A DNA stretch of 64,000 bases from Pseudorasbora parva (taxonomy: Eukaryota > Chordata > Actinopteri > Cypriniformes > Gobionidae). The stretch is from positions 41,152,776 through 41,216,775 of the forward strand of contig NC_090172.1 in assembly GCF_024679245.1 (NCBI RefSeq). The letters run 5' to 3'. Made by a program: the position numbers and the translations under genes. The notes under the pieces were generated by a model, which saw only the letters and a list, made by a program, of their open reading frames with translations, was not told the origin of the DNA and did no database searches. Numbering within the stretch: position 1 is the stretch's first letter; each line of letters starts with the position of its first letter. Shown one piece after another: positions 1 to 60,539 of the stretch.

Positions 1-1122
1 GATTGAAAATAATTAATCATTATGTTGTGCTTGACTTTTGTTCTGCTGGATAAAGTTTTTTGTCTTTATATGCCAGATTATATACTTTGAGATATAGATC
101 ACCGTTATTTGATACATGCAGGCATTGTGGGATTTTCCATTCTTTCCATGGAGTGGTGCTTCTATGCGTCTGGAATAATCTTTACCTCTAATTCACCAAG
201 CAGTATGTAAAATCAACCAGCTGAAAATCTGAGCTGGTATTTCCAGCTGAATACTCGCTCCAGGTCCCCAGCTGTTTGGCCAGACCCAAACCTAGCCGTC
301 CAGCTATATTTTAGTATGCTTTGTAAAGATTCCCATGCGATTTTTCCAGATCTTTTTCAAAGACTTAGGAAGTGAGTCATACCCATTTGTAGAGCAATTA
401 TGTGTTTATTTTCACTTCTGTCCATAGAATATTTGCAATTTCTGCGGTGTCTGTGCCTTAGGTCCAGGAAACTGATATTGTTGAGTGCTTAATCCCTGGC
501 TTGTTCATTCCTAACAAATGCCTTGCAATGAAATACAATTTTCTGGGTGTGATTATCATACAAGCTGATGAAGCAAAAAGTGAAAATCAGTTTTAAGGGA
601 TTAAGTTACTTTAGGAAAAAATCTGAGATTGTTAATATTTTCCATTTTATAGTTTCCTTAAAAGGCAACTGCATTTGCAGTTTAAAAATGTGACATTGCC
701 CACGTTATGGACAATGCCTTATTATTGTAAGGCAGCTAATTTCTCTGAAGACTGTCCAGCAACCCCTGACCTGGCCAAACATCAGAGAAACAAATGGTAA
801 ATAGGGAAGTGCTCACTGTTTACTTCCCATCTTCTCAAATAGCTCTTTTTTAGATTCTCACGAGAATAACTGCCTTTGTTTAAGTTTTTATAGTATATGA
901 AATTATTATTAGTTACAGTGTTTGTGGGAATGAGATGTGCTTAATGCTTAAACCAGGGTTATTATAGTTGAAATTTCGATTTTCTATTTTATAATCAGTT
1001 AAACTTTTTTTGTTAAAACTAAATTTACTGTGCTAATTTATATTATTTAAAAAATGTTTAACAAATTTATGTTTAATGTAAATATTTGAAATGTTAACAT
1101 ATACCATGTATCTCAAAGTAAC
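1..1122. other. upstream intergenic sequence, no feature recognised
   Basis: AT-rich non-coding sequence. I see no convincing exon, RNA gene or intact repeat boundary in it. Confidence 0.5.
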
Positions 1123-1129
1123 GTTTATT

Positions 1130-1831
1130 GGTAACACTTTAGAATAATAGTCCGTTATTAATAGATAACTATGCAGGAAGTAATGCAGGACTAATAAGTA
1201 GCACGACATTAACACTCGAGCTACTACTATTAACTAATATAGAAACAAGCTGAACTAATCAGTAAGTAATATTGAATTTAGGAGATAGTACCTTATTAAG
1301 TAATCAATAATTACTGACTGAGATTAGTCTCATTAATAACTATTAACTGTTAGTGATGCATTGTATTACTTTATTCAGAGTAACAAAGGACAATTTTTAA
1401 GAACTAATGGTGATCTAAAAATGTTTTCAACTTTAAAACAATGGTCCAGATCACTAGAAGTTCCTGAATAATGAATAGGTAACACTTAAGTAGTTAGTGA
1501 AGCATTTTATGACCACAATGAGAGTCAAAAGAAGACAATTTCTCTCATCTCAGACATGTTAATATTGTGATTAGTAATTAATTAGTAATTCTTTATATTT
1601 TTTCCTTGTTACGTATTAGGTATTAGTGATGCCAGTCTCATTCAGTAACTATTAATTACCCTAATAAGGAACTATCTTAGTCCTAAATTCAATATTACTT
1701 ACTGATTAGTTCAGCTTGTTTCTATATTAGTTAATAGTAGTAGCTGAAGTGTTAATGTAGTGCTACTTATTAGTCCTGCATTACTTCATGCATAGTTATC
1801 TATTAATAACCATTTTTCTAAAGTGTTAACA
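1130..1831. mobile_element. hAT-like MITE with about 200-bp terminal inverted repeats
   Basis: The left end (GGTAACACTTTAG...) is repeated inverted at the right end (...CTAAAGTGTTAAC). The similarity continues inward for roughly 200 bp through long AT-rich arms. GTTTATT flanks both sides (1123-1129 and 1832-1838), which looks like a target duplication, 7 of an expected 8 bases. There is no transposase, so it is a non-autonomous element. The superfamily is inferred from duplication length only. Confidence 0.7.
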
Positions 1832-1838
1832 GTTTATT

Positions 1839-3589
1839 TATAAATCTTGAAAATGTATGCTGGGATCACAATGTTTCCACTTGCCACTGAGTGAAATGCC
1901 CTTTAAATGACTGTATTGCTAGGAAATAAGAGGACAACAAAAACATTTATACGAGAAAGAAATGACTCTGCGTTATTGCTGCAAAAATCTTCTCAGCCGC
2001 AAAAAGTATTATTCTTTCTCCTGCTAATATGTCATCATATGGGATGCATTTACAGGGCCTGCTCACAGGGGCTCAGTTCGCCGTTTAAGCGGTCAACCCT
2101 GAAATAAATAATTACGTATAAGGCTCCTCAAACCTAATAATTACATGCTGGAAATGACGGAGCTTTGGGTTTTCCATGGTGATGTAGGAGAAAAGAAAGA
2201 TACGATTTTCCCCCTCTCTTACATTTTTCCATTCCGTTTCATATGAAGTGATGCGGAAGCTCTATGAAACAGGAGCATTTCCCTTTAGCAGGCACGCACA
2301 AGGCATCGGGTGATTTTAGACCACATTATGAGCTAATTGGTCAAAGTTGAAACAACTGCCTGTGTTCGAGCGGTCACCGAAGGGCTGACTCAAGCGGGAA
2401 CAAACCATGGCCGAAGCTCAGGCACAGAAGTCATTGCAACTTAAAGGTTACGAAGGACTGTTTCAGTCCACAAATTCCGTGTTTTGCTGTAGATTATAGT
2501 GTGGAATTCTGAATTGATGGTGTCAGGGATTTTGTTAGTCTAGTGGTTTAAAGTGTACCCTGAGTTTACCTGAGTGTATAATTTGTCGAGGTGAGTGGTT
2601 GTAAATCGCAAGGTTGAACGGAGCTGTTTTGTCCCTGGTCGGTTTCTGGTTGTGTGTCTCCATGTCTCTGCATTTGTTTGCATGTTTGAGTACTTTGTGC
2701 GTGTGCATGTGTGTGTTACGGGGTGCAAATCATGCGGCTATTCCTGCTGTGGTGTGCGGTTTCAGTTTCCACATATCCCGATGTTGCTACTGGCTCTTAG
2801 CGCCAGTCAGCTCAGCTGCCAGATATCTGGAAAAGTAAGAATGAGTCACTGCTCAGGCGAGACAATTTGCTCGCTTGCTTTCAGTATTTATATTAAAGGC
2901 CTCTGCCATCTTTCACTTTATATGAGCATTTCTATTGGTACACTATTGCCTTGCTTACAATTAAACCGCGCTCCATTCTCTCAGCAATATGTGAATAACC
3001 ACATCATGTGCGATAATAAAACAAGCGAGGGCTTAGAGCGTTAAAGGGTCTTGGAACATGGAAACATGGAGGCGTTCCATCAGAAATATTGAGATTTTAT
3101 GACACTTTTGACAATTTGGTGCTCCTTGAGTAGAACAGACCTCCATGGAGGAAAGAGCTAATTGTCAGTGCTGTGCTGTAGCAAATTGTTGCTTTCAAAG
3201 CTTACAGTATGTGTTTACACTTTGGCAAGTTTCATTTTAAAAAAGAATGATGTTTTTCATGTAACCTTCTTGTAACCTTAAAGAATGGTAACACAATCTC
3301 ATAGCAATTTGTAAATATTTTGCGGTTTGGCAAATTGTTGGTAGATTCATACAGTCTCATATGATATTACACCCCAATCAAGTGTATAGCATATGGGAAT
3401 GTATCGCTGTACTCTCTGCTCTGTCCAGGCATGGCTGCTTGAATGAGCGGGGAGTTTTTGCCCAGAACAGTTCCATACCGCCAACCTTAAATTTGCTGTT
3501 GCTATTGTTAAAGTTGTTTTATTGTTAACATTCCTCGTTATCATTAATACATCTTAGATGATGCCTGTAAAAAAATAAATAAATAAAAA
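1839..3589. other. non-repetitive intergenic stretch, no gene called
   Basis: This is one of the few long stretches without recognisable transposon ends. Parts of 1900-2450 and 2820-3010 have mixed, non-repetitive composition with TAATTA-type words, and could be conserved non-coding sequence. That cannot be judged from one genome. A 149-codon frame at 2595-3044 has no recognisable domain or splice context and is not called as a gene. Confidence 0.35.
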
Positions 3590-3590
3590 G

Positions 3591-3762
3591 AATGTCTCCA
3601 ATTGAAAAATGTCTAGTGACTGATCATCACATCTAAATTTTTTAGTTAGCCAAATTGAATTTCTGTGAATTGGTGCAATTTAATTCACAGAAATTAAATT
3701 TGGCCAACTGAAAAATTTAAATGTGATGATCAGTCACTAGACAATTTTCAATTGGAGACATT
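3591..3762. mobile_element. palindromic MITE, about 172 bp
   Basis: The two halves are near-perfect reverse complements: AATGTCTCCAATTGAAAA at the left, TTTTCAATTGGAGACATT at the right, and the shared GTGACTGATCATCAC segment in between. The whole unit could fold into one long hairpin. It has no coding capacity. Confidence 0.75.
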
Positions 3763-5070
3763 ATTTTTTTCTTTCTACAGTGTAGAAATCCTTGGTTTAA
3801 GGATTGATTGGGTTAGGCATTTTCTTGCTCATGCTTTTTCTTTTTTAAGAAAAAAAAAGTTTATGTGTGAATCAAACTGAATGACAAATTATATTTTCTC
3901 ATGAGGATGGTTTTGAACTGTATCATGATAACTTACATTAAGTCAGAAAATATTTTGTAATTTTCATCAAAAATTAAAAATATTTTTTAAATAACTTTTT
4001 TAAATAAGGTATATGACCATCCAGTGAATATTAGTTTCTGTTCCTCTCAATTCCGATTTCGTTTTAAATCCTACGGTGGCCGATTTAGTCCAAGATTAAC
4101 ATGGCAATCCCCCTCTTCACATTCGACACGGTGCGATCGAGTGTTAAAATGCAAAAGGCGAAGCTTGAATTTACGGTTATGTCCCTCTTTGGCTAATATA
4201 CTTTCAAGATGGAGGGGCAACATGGCGACCAGCATTCGAACCCCTCACCCGTATGTATTTTCAATGGCATATTATAAACTTACGAGAATACTTTATTACT
4301 AGAAAGAAGTAAATATACATTAATGAGCACATATATTTTTGAAAGAACTAAATGTTTTTAGCTAAGAATAAACTTAAAAGGTTACACAGTGTAGCTTTAA
4401 GATAACATTAATCTCCAGTTTTTAAAGTGTGTATTAATCTACAGGATCCAAAATAATAAGTTAGCAACGTCCTCTCTGCCTCTCTTAAAATTAATTTCTG
4501 CACCCACTAAACCCAAATATACTGTATATATGGTGTAAGAAAAAAAAAAAACTAGATTATTCTTATTGTTATCTTTTTATGGTTGTCTCTATATAATTAA
4601 TCTCTTTAAACATATTATTTTTGTATCAATCATTTGTCACGTCACAGACAAGGGAAGATGGTGTGAGGACTCAAGTGCAAGAAGAAATAATATTTATTTA
4701 CAACAAACAAAACATAAGTGCAAAACAAAACCCACGAGGGGGAAAACGTAAACTAGAAAATACATAAACTGGAACTGAACACATACCACGAAGAAGTCAC
4801 AGGGGAACGGAAGAGGGGGATCAGACAATTACAGGAGCACATGCTCAGAATGACAAAACCCACACGTGCACACAAGACAGGACAGGCATGTGACATCATT
4901 ATTATGCCGTTATAAATAATCTTCTTTTTCAATATTTATTTTTTGTATACTCATAGTTTATATGCAGTATCCTATTCTAACATATTTTTAACTTTTGTCC
5001 TGAAGATGCACTCAGTGACGTATTTTTTCTAACAATTTTTGTTGCCACATTATCAAAAGATAAGACATAG
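3763..5070. other. intergenic sequence, possible dispersed repeat, no gene
   Basis: 4010-4410 has the look of a dispersed fish repeat, with a moderately GC-rich core and an end reading TACACAGTGTAGC. I cannot define its borders. No exon is seen. Confidence 0.35.
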
Positions 5071-5074
5071 CAGT

Positions 5075-5835
5075 AACTGACAGGTAAAGTGAATAACACA
5101 AAGTGATTATTTCTTAATTACGGCACCTGTTAGTGGGTGGGATATATTAGGTAGCTAGCAAGTGAACACTTTGTCCTCAAAGTTGATGTATTAGAAGCAG
5201 GAAAAATGGCCAAGCGTAGGATTTGAGCGAGTTTGACAAGGGCCAAATTGTGATGCCTACAAAACTGGGTCCCAAAAGCATCTCCAAAACTGTGGCTCTT
5301 GTGGCTTGTTCCTGGTCTGCAGTGGTCAGTATCTATCAAAAGTGGTCAAAGGAAGGAACAGTGGTGAACCGGCGACAGGGTCATGGCCGGCCAAGGTTCA
5401 TTGAAGCATGTGGGGAGCGAAGGCTGGCCCATGATGTCTGATCAAACAGACAAGCTACTGTAGCTCCAACTGCTCAAGAAGTTAATGCTGGTTCTGATAG
5501 AAAGGTGTCAGAATATACAGTGCATCATAGTTTGTTGCATATGGGGCTGCAAAGCCACAGACCTGTCAGGGTGCCCATGCTGACCCCTGTCCCCCTCTGA
5601 AAACGACAACAGCACGTGAGCATCAGAACTGCACCACGGAGCAATGGAAGAAGGTGGCATGGTTTGATGAATCTCGTTTTCTTTTACGTCTCATGGATGG
5701 CCGGGTGTGTGTGGGTCACTTACCTGGGGAACACATGGGACCAGGATACACTATGGGAAGAAGGCAAGCCAGCAGAGGCAGTGTGATGCTTTGGGCAATG
5801 TTCTGCTGGAAAATCTTGGGTCCTGCAAACCCTAA
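5075..5835 (+). pseudogene. Tc1-like transposase, truncated and frameshifted
   Basis: The sequence from about 5205 encodes a Tc1-type N-terminus (SEFDKGQIV..., then a second helix-turn-helix segment [20 protein letters not shown] and MGLQSHRPVRVPMLTPV). It continues in shifted frames to a WFDES motif that matches the first catalytic aspartate region of the DD34E domain (5654-5700). Homology stops near 5825, just after the LGP segment. The second D, the E and the 3' terminal repeat are therefore absent. The upstream 100 bases look like the element's 5' non-coding leader. It is a dead copy with stops and frameshifts, unrelated to the integrin gene. Confidence 0.85.
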
Positions 5836-8800
5836 ATTCCCTTTTAATCCTGCAGGTGCAATTCAATCTCTCACACATCATAAAGCATCTAAGCTACTAT
5901 TTTTAACTTTAGTGTGCATGACGTCCAGTTCAGCACTACTGTTAATGGAACAGTAGCACACAGCTGAGATGATTATTTGTATCTTTTTTGCCTGGTTTCC
6001 AGAACAACATATCAAAATAAATATGTTTCTGTTCAGTAAACTAAATTAAGAACAAAGCCACAATTCAACCATCAAACATAACATTGAATACTGCGTTCTC
6101 AAAGGAACTCTGACCCTATGAGAAACTATGAAATTCTGACATTGTTTTTCAAGAATATTATTTACCTGTTTATTTGTATAGTTCTATGATAGTTTTTATT
6201 TGAACTGAACAGCATAACCAGCAAAAATAGCCCTTTCATGGCAGATCTCATGGAGAGAGAAGAGCAGCTGGAATGTAAATGGCTATGAGATCACAATTTA
6301 CAGTCCAAACCGCTGGATTTCAACACAGCGAGTGTTGATTCGGGTTTTAGCATACCGAGATTACACAAGTTGAGCTCTTGGTAAAATATTGTATATTGGG
6401 AAAGCAAAGCTTTCATCACAGCTTGCTAGTGAGTGCGAGGACACCGGCGTCTTTGCCCAAACCACTGAATTCCTCCAGTTGAACGTTGCCTGTCAGTCAA
6501 GCGGCCAAGTACATCACACTCTTGTCTGATTGGTTGACTCATGCTTCCATGGCCTAACCACAAAATCTATGATTCCTAAGATGATTTCATATGATTCATG
6601 AACACATTTATGTTGGGACTTAGAGGGTCATGTCATAGAGATGAAAGTAATGTGTACTAATTGAATGAAGGAGCATTAATTTTATATAAAAGCTATAGAA
6701 CAACCTATTTTAATAGCACTGGTTCTAAAAAAATCCTTTATGGCAACTGTCTATATCCATACTGGTAACTTCACAATGTTATTTGCCAGAATTGTGGAAC
6801 GTTTACATTTGAACATGGAGTTTTATAGGTCAACCATCATCTGCACTCAAACAGTTTCTATTTGAAATTCTGGAAGTGGAAAGTAAAGGCAACACAACAA
6901 AGCAGGAGTTGGCATTTAGATATTACCACAGTTCAGCATTTTGATTGTGGTTGCCATGTTTTGAGCAACAGTCGAAGGGTCCAGAATTTGGATGATCTGA
7001 CTGGCACTTGACACTGTGGTGACTTCTGGGTTTGACCACAGCAGAGCTGTCACTGACATTGCTCTATAAATCCTTGCCAACACAACCTGGCTGAAAGCTC
7101 AAGGAAAATAGGATTTTTTTTCCAGCTCCCAAAATATATGACGATAAAAATATGTATTGGTTTTTTTATTGATAGATATAAAAAGAATCTGTTTATATAG
7201 TATGCTTTATTTTCTAATTAAATGTCTCTTTAAATGTTTCTTTAAAAAAAAAAAAAACTTTAAATAAGGACTTTGGAAAATTACACACCACTTTTTTATT
7301 TAATTACTTTCCATCGTGATTAGAGCCATTATTCAAAAGTATTGCTATTATTATTATTATTACTGCTGTTTTAGATTGTGCAAGTCCATTATTTCTCCAT
7401 TACATGATGGAGATGTGAATGGCCTCATATTGTTGAATAATGACATTTTCATTATAAGTTTAACAAAATTTGTTGCTAGATTTGTTTTTTGGCTTGTGTT
7501 TCTCTAAAGGGTCAGTCATACATCATGCAGCAGGTAATGTGGAGGTTACTGGGGTAATTGTTTGCAGTTGCTACTGCTGTTAGAGGGTTTGTGGTCATGA
7601 GGTAAGTGTTGCTCCTGCTGAGTATATGTATTGATTTCCAAACTCTCCTCAACAAGGAGCTTATAGAACCCTTACATTTTGGTGGAAAGAATGAAGGAAT
7701 GTTTTCGAAGGAAGGAATGAAACTCATTATTGCAATTCATTCTGTGCATTAGTCTCTTTCTCTCTTTACTAAATTCTTCTCTGAGTTTAAGTATTGGCAT
7801 GGCAATTTTGGTCGAAAGTGTTTTCCTTCCATGTGGAAACAGTGACTGAAGCAACCAGCTCCTTCTCAGGCCCCTCTTCTCTTTTTAGCGAAAGAATCAG
7901 ACTTAAATTTTAATTGCAGGTTACTCTACGATTTATCATTTGTTTAGACTGTTGACATTTTACAAACTGACAGTGGGGATTCTTTAGCTATGAGCTGCAA
8001 CCTCACAATACTGGTAAAAGCTGCCTTATGTTGTGTTGTGTAACCAAATAGCCTCTTTTCTATCCATTTATCCACTTTTTTATTCCTCGTCTGCTTGTCT
8101 TTATCCATTTTTATAGAGGACAGAAGATTGCAAGAAGAAGAGAGTTAATCCGTATCTTTTTTGATAAAGTCTATAGTTAGCTACTTTATGTTCACTGATG
8201 GTCATAGATAGTAGGGATAGGGAATTCCTATTTTTAAATAAATAAATGTGTTCTTTCATGTGCATTATTCAGCAGATATGGACATAATATTGCACTAACA
8301 TATTCTGACAGAGCTTTCCTGTGCTATTAAGTGGCGCTGTAACACTGCTGCTGAATCTACATTGCGGAACAGACAGTCTGACCAGTGTAGTTTGAATCTC
8401 AAACAACAGATGATTATTTTTGCTGACTCAAAAGACTTCCAAAAAGCACAAATGGAAGGGGAAAGTTTTGCACATGATCTACTGACAACTGTCTATGACG
8501 TGCAAATTAAAGAACACAAACACTGCCAGATAATTTCCATGATGACCAATAATCTCTACCAAGAGCAGTGTGAAATTGCGTCTGGTTTCAGACATGCTTT
8601 TTTTTGGCTGTTAAATAATGGTGCAAATAACAGTAAATTGACCAGTGCAAACCTTAGTAAATCACGTTGCATAATTAATTTAAATACTCTCCTCCCATAC
8701 ATTTTGCGTCTGAAAGGGAAACTCCTACAAATACATAATGCAATAAGGTGTCTCTTTAGTAAATCCTAACAGTTTTTTAACGGCAAAAGAGGGCTTGTGC

Positions 8801-8896
8801 TGGGGCAAGCTGTTAGTAAATCTGGCCCAGTTACATAAAAATGGAGATCGAAAAGTGAGACTGATTAGGCCTAACTCTGCTAGTTGGTCATAGTTC
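5836..8896. other. intergenic sequence, no gene
   Basis: I see no exon or clear transposon termini in this stretch. A 135-codon frame at 8362-8769 lies in sequence with the look of a dispersed repeat and has no recognised domain, so it is not called. Confidence 0.35.
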
Positions 8897-9613
8897 TTAA
8901 AGGGTTACTTCAGCGATTAGCATATGGCTTTGTATCAGTAGAAACCCTGGATTTGAATAATATATTCAAATGATTGTGCTTTCCCCCCTCATATCCCCCT
9001 GAGACAAGAGATTTATGCATTTTATTTCTGGAAAAATTCCTCCTATGATGCAAATTGACAATATTTGCATCCTAGGAGGAATGTTTGGCCAAAGGCTAAA
9101 GACTACAGCCAGCAGAGGGAGCCATTTCCGCATGTTTTGAACCCGCGCATGGGGGATGGGAGATTACACTCAGCTCGCAGGGAGAGCTCAGCTTGCAGCT
9201 GCAGGCGCTCATTTAAACGGAGCTATGGTGAGCAATGTAAGTATTTTAAATTTCTTAAATTAATTTCTATGAAAGTTAAGTTTGCAAAGGCATGAACTGA
9301 AACGTGCCAGACTGAACTTGCGTTGTGGATGTAATGACTCACTCATTTTATTGAACAGACACGTTCAGTTTTTGATTGTAGTGTCTTCTCCAACTCAGTC
9401 ACTGTAAACAAGTTGGTGGCTTTGGGAATGGCCTCACAGGGCAGCGAAGCATTCTGGGAATTGTAGTCTTTCATCCCCATGAGACAAAAATACAATTTCT
9501 GTCTTTTCTCATTCTAGAAGGCACCAAATTCAAAAATAATTTCACATTTCTACTTCATTGATGACCCAGTTTAAAAACAGGTTCATCTTCCCAGCGCTGA
9601 AGTACCCCTTTAA
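8897..9613. mobile_element. TTAA-bounded MITE (piggyBac/Kolobok-type target site)
   Basis: Both ends carry TTAA (8897-8900 and 9610-9613) followed by inverted AGGG(G/T)TACTTCAGCG. TTAA duplication is characteristic of piggyBac and Kolobok transposons. The internal sequence has no transposase, and short frames inside it are chance. Confidence 0.75.
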
Positions 9614-10983
9614 GACAGAGTCTTAACATTGCTATGTTTATGCAACTGGCTTCTGGTCTGCCCACTGCTGTCAGTATTGGAGGATGAATCAGTTCAGAAA
9701 AATCACATCTCTTTGTCTCACTCTTTCTCTTACTTTGTGCCTGTGTCTGTTGGAGTAACTAAGGTCAATGGTTTGAATGCAGTTCTCTGCAGAATTTTAA
9801 ATAACGTAAAACTCCCAGCTGCCTTTTTTGTGAATTATACTTCAAAGTTGTATGCCTGTCTTTGATAGAAAGATTTGATGAAAGAAAAGAAAGATGGCTT
9901 TTTAAGTACTCTTAATGAAAGCAGCACCCTTTACTTTGGTCACTTATGTTTAAAGTAAAATCAGCTCAATGTTCCTCAGATGTTTTACCATCTCTTTGGT
10001 AGCCAAATTATATATTTAACTCTTATACCAAAAAACATGGAAATGTATTAATACACACCATGATTAATTAATTAAACAAGATGTGTGTATTAGCAACAAG
10101 CCCCAAAAATAGTATTGTTATTATTATTGTGGATAATACAGACTAGTGAATCATAAGTTCATAAATCAATGCATTTCTTAGTATCATATACTTTCTTCGA
10201 TGCACAATTTTGAAGATATTGCTCATTTTAAACTTGCCATTGTGAACTTTATTGGTCCTTTAGTGATGTGTACAATTACATTTACACTGCATGTTCATTT
10301 TGACCGAAACTCAGTAACTGTGGTTTTGCTATTTTCAAGGTCAAGTTAAAATGGAGGTGGGCCATATTTCACTATTAGAGCAGTCAGAACGTCAGTATTA
10401 GTTATTATATAATTTGTAATTATATGCTTGTGTAGCGTGGTTTGGATGGTGTCTGAGGTTCTGCTGAGAGTTTGTCAGTGGGCTTTATAAGGCAACATGC
10501 TGCTATGTTAACCACAAATCTCTGCATCAATCAAGTTGGAGGGCATCTATCCGAAAGTATGCAGTTTAAACTGCATGTTAAGCAAATTAGAAGCTTAAGG
10601 AAGTTGGTTTTTTGCCGTAGAGGTGATGTACAATGATCCCTGAAACTTGAATTTCCATATTCATCACCAAAAAAAGCATTTCCAGGAGCAATGTTTGAGC
10701 TCATAAGTGACCCAAATCAAGTATAGATGGACGAAGAGACAAAAAAAAGTAGGAAATGAGAGAGAAAAAGAGTGAAGATCTGTCTGTTGGCTGCATGAGC
10801 ACCTCCTTTTAGTTTGGCCACAGTCTCCTCCTCTTTGCCTCAGATATAGAGTGTTTTTAGGAGCAGCAGAGTCAATCAGAGCTGGGTGTACAGGAGAGCA
10901 CACTGTCAGGATATTCCATACTTACGCGCACACACACACACACATACACTAACATACACTCGGCCACGTTCTCCGTCACGCAC
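9614..10983. other. presumed promoter and 5' UTR region of the integrin gene
   Basis: This sequence lies upstream of the first coding exon. No TATA box or CpG island could be assigned. A short CA tract (about 10926-10944) lies in the likely 5' UTR. The transcription start cannot be placed from sequence alone. Confidence 0.4.
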
Positions 10984-57966
<46,983 letters not shown>

Positions 57967-57982
57967 GTCAGTTTTTATATTT

Positions 57983-58123
<141 letters not shown>

Positions 58124-58160
58124 GCTGTATATAGTATATATATTGCATACTGTACATTTA

Positions 58161-59772
58161 CAGTACTGCATCCAGAAAGTATTAACAGCACTTCACTTTT
58201 ACCACATTTTATGTTACAGCCTTATACCCAAATTGATTAAATGCATTATTATTTTCCTCAATTCTACAAACAATACCCCATAATAGCAACATGAGAGAAG
58301 TTTGTTTAAAATCTTTGCAAATTTGTTAAAAATAATAATTGCAAAGAATTCACACGTACATAAGTATTCACAACCTGTGCTCAGTACTTTGTTGAAGCAC
58401 CTTTGGCACTAATTACAGCCTCAAAACTTTTTGAGTATGCTGCTACAAGCTTGGCACACCTATTTTTGGACAGTTTCTCCCATTCTTCTTAGAGGACCTC
58501 TAAATCTCCATCATGTTAAATGGTGAGCGTCAATGCACAGCCATTTTCATATCTCTCCACGGATGTTCAATCGGGTTCAAGTCTTGGCTCTGGCTGGGCC
58601 ACTCAAGGACATTCACAGAGTTGTCCTGTGCCCACTCCTTTGTTATCTTGGCTGTGTGCTTAGAGTTGTTGTCCTGTTGGAAGGTGAACCTTCTCCACAG
58701 TATGAAGTCCAGAGCACTCTGGAGCAGGTTTTCATTAAGGATGTCTCTGTAGATTGCTGAATTCATCAATCTCCCCATTTCCTGACTAGTCTCCTAGTTC
58801 ATGCTGCTGAAAAACATCCCCACTGCATGATGCTGCCACCACCATGCTTCACTGTAGGGATGGTATTGGCCAGGTGATGACACTTGCCATTCAGGCCAAA
58901 GAGCTCAATCTTTGTTTCATCAGACTAGAGAATTTTGTTTCTCATGGTCTGAGAGTCCTTCAGGTGCCTTTTGGCAAACTCCAGGCGGAAGTAGCGTCAA
59001 TGTGAAGTCCATGTGGTGTCTGGCCATTCCACCATACTGGCCTAATTGGTGGAGTGCTGCAGAAATGGTTGTTCTTCTGGAAGGTTTTCATCTCTCCACA
59101 GAGAAACGCTGGAGCTCTGTCAAAGTGACCATCAGGTTTTTGGTCACCTCCCTGACTAAGGCCCTTCTCCCCACGATTTCTCAGTAAGGACAGGCGGTCA
59201 GCTCTTTGAAAAATCCTGGTGGTTCTAAGCTTCTTCCATTTACAGATGATGGAGGCTACTGTGCTCACTGGGACCTTCAATATTGCAGAAATGTTTCTGT
59301 ACCCTTCCCCAGATCTGTGCCTCAAAACAATCCTGTCTCGGAGGTCTAGAGACAATTCCTTGGACTTAATGGCTTAGTTTGTGATCTGACATGCACTGTT
59401 AACTGTGGGACCTTATATAGACAGGTTTGTGCCTTTCCAAATCATGTTCAATCAACTGAATTTACCACAGGTGGACTCTAATTAAGTTGAAGAAATATCT
59501 CAAAGATGATCAGTGAAACAGGAGTACCTAAACTCAATTTTGAGTGTACTGGCAAAGGCTGTCAATATTATGTACATGTGATTTTTTTCCTCTTTTTTTA
59601 AATTTATTTATTAAATAAATTTGAAAAGATTTGCAATCAAACTTTTTTCAATGTTGTCATTATGGGGTATTGTTTGTAGAATTGAGAAAAAAAATCAATT
59701 TTGGAAAAAGGCTGTATGATAAAAAATTTTTGGGAAAAATTGAAGTGCTGCGAATACTTTCTGGATGTACTG
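58161..59772 (-). mobile_element. full-length Tc1-like transposon
   Basis: 1612 bp with inverted ends (CAGTACTGCATCCAGAAAGT at the left; CTTTCTGGATGTACTG at the right), flanked by TA (58159-58160, 59773-59774). The size is typical of Tc1. It carries a damaged transposase on the minus strand. Confidence 0.95.
58485..59369 (-). pseudogene. Tc1 transposase, frameshifted
   Basis: The N-terminal part (58960-59355) has SLDLRDRIVLRHRSGEGYR and a helix-turn-helix (VPVSTVASIICKWKK). The C-terminal part (58530-58778) has FQQDNNSKHTAK (second catalytic D) and LNPIEHPWRDMKMAVH (E). Several frameshifts and stops separate and follow them, so it is not functional. It lies antisense to the integrin gene. 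Confidence 0.92.
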
Positions 59773-60539
59773 TATGTTTTTTTTTTAAATTTCTGAAGAT
59801 TAATAAATAGGTAAATAAAAAGTTTAATTTCTGTGTAGATTGTTGATCTTAAATGAAATTGGATGATCATTTATCTACTTATGTAAATAATATGTTCTTT
59901 TTGCACTGAATCCATCTGTTGTAGTGTCGGATTGCAACAGTTCTTTGGTCAAAAAATGACATAACACTTAGCTTTCACCCAAACACACTCTTCACTGGAA
60001 ATGAAGAACAGGAAGTTATGGAAGTGCTTTGAAAGCAGCAGTTTCCTCTCATCATGCAGCATCTGTTAGTTACAGTTTCATTAGAAGTAAACTAAACAGC
60101 TGAAAGCTTGCAGGTTCCCATACCACCAACCAGCTGCATATTTAGTGTAGTTCATTTAAGGTTTCCCTGCTAAGCATGCCACGTATTAGCCTGAAAAATA
60201 AATCAGTTGTGATGAATTGTTCAACATACAGTAATCTCTTGATCTTTCCTTTGTTGCTTTGTTGATTCATGATTTGCCTTTGGGAGGGGAAAAGAAAAAC
60301 TGCTTAAGCTCTGGAAATTTTGAAGTAAAGTAGACACATTGTATGATGACTCTTGCTGAAACAACAACTGAAGTTAGTATAAAAGCCTTTTTAACATGTG
60401 TAATATTGTTTCAAGGAGCCTAAAGAATTTAAACTAATAGGGTTCATAAATGGGTCCAGATATAATAGATGTGAATGGTTTGAATATTGTGTTTTATGGG
60501 TCCTACACATGAAGTCATTGCTGTGCAAGAACACTTATG

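Noticed and set aside
2595..3044. 149-codon open frame upstream of the gene
   Set aside because: No domain, no splice context, cysteine-rich only because of TG-rich sequence; chance is more likely.
8362..8769. 135-codon open frame
   Set aside because: Lies in sequence with the look of a dispersed repeat and no known protein domain is visible.
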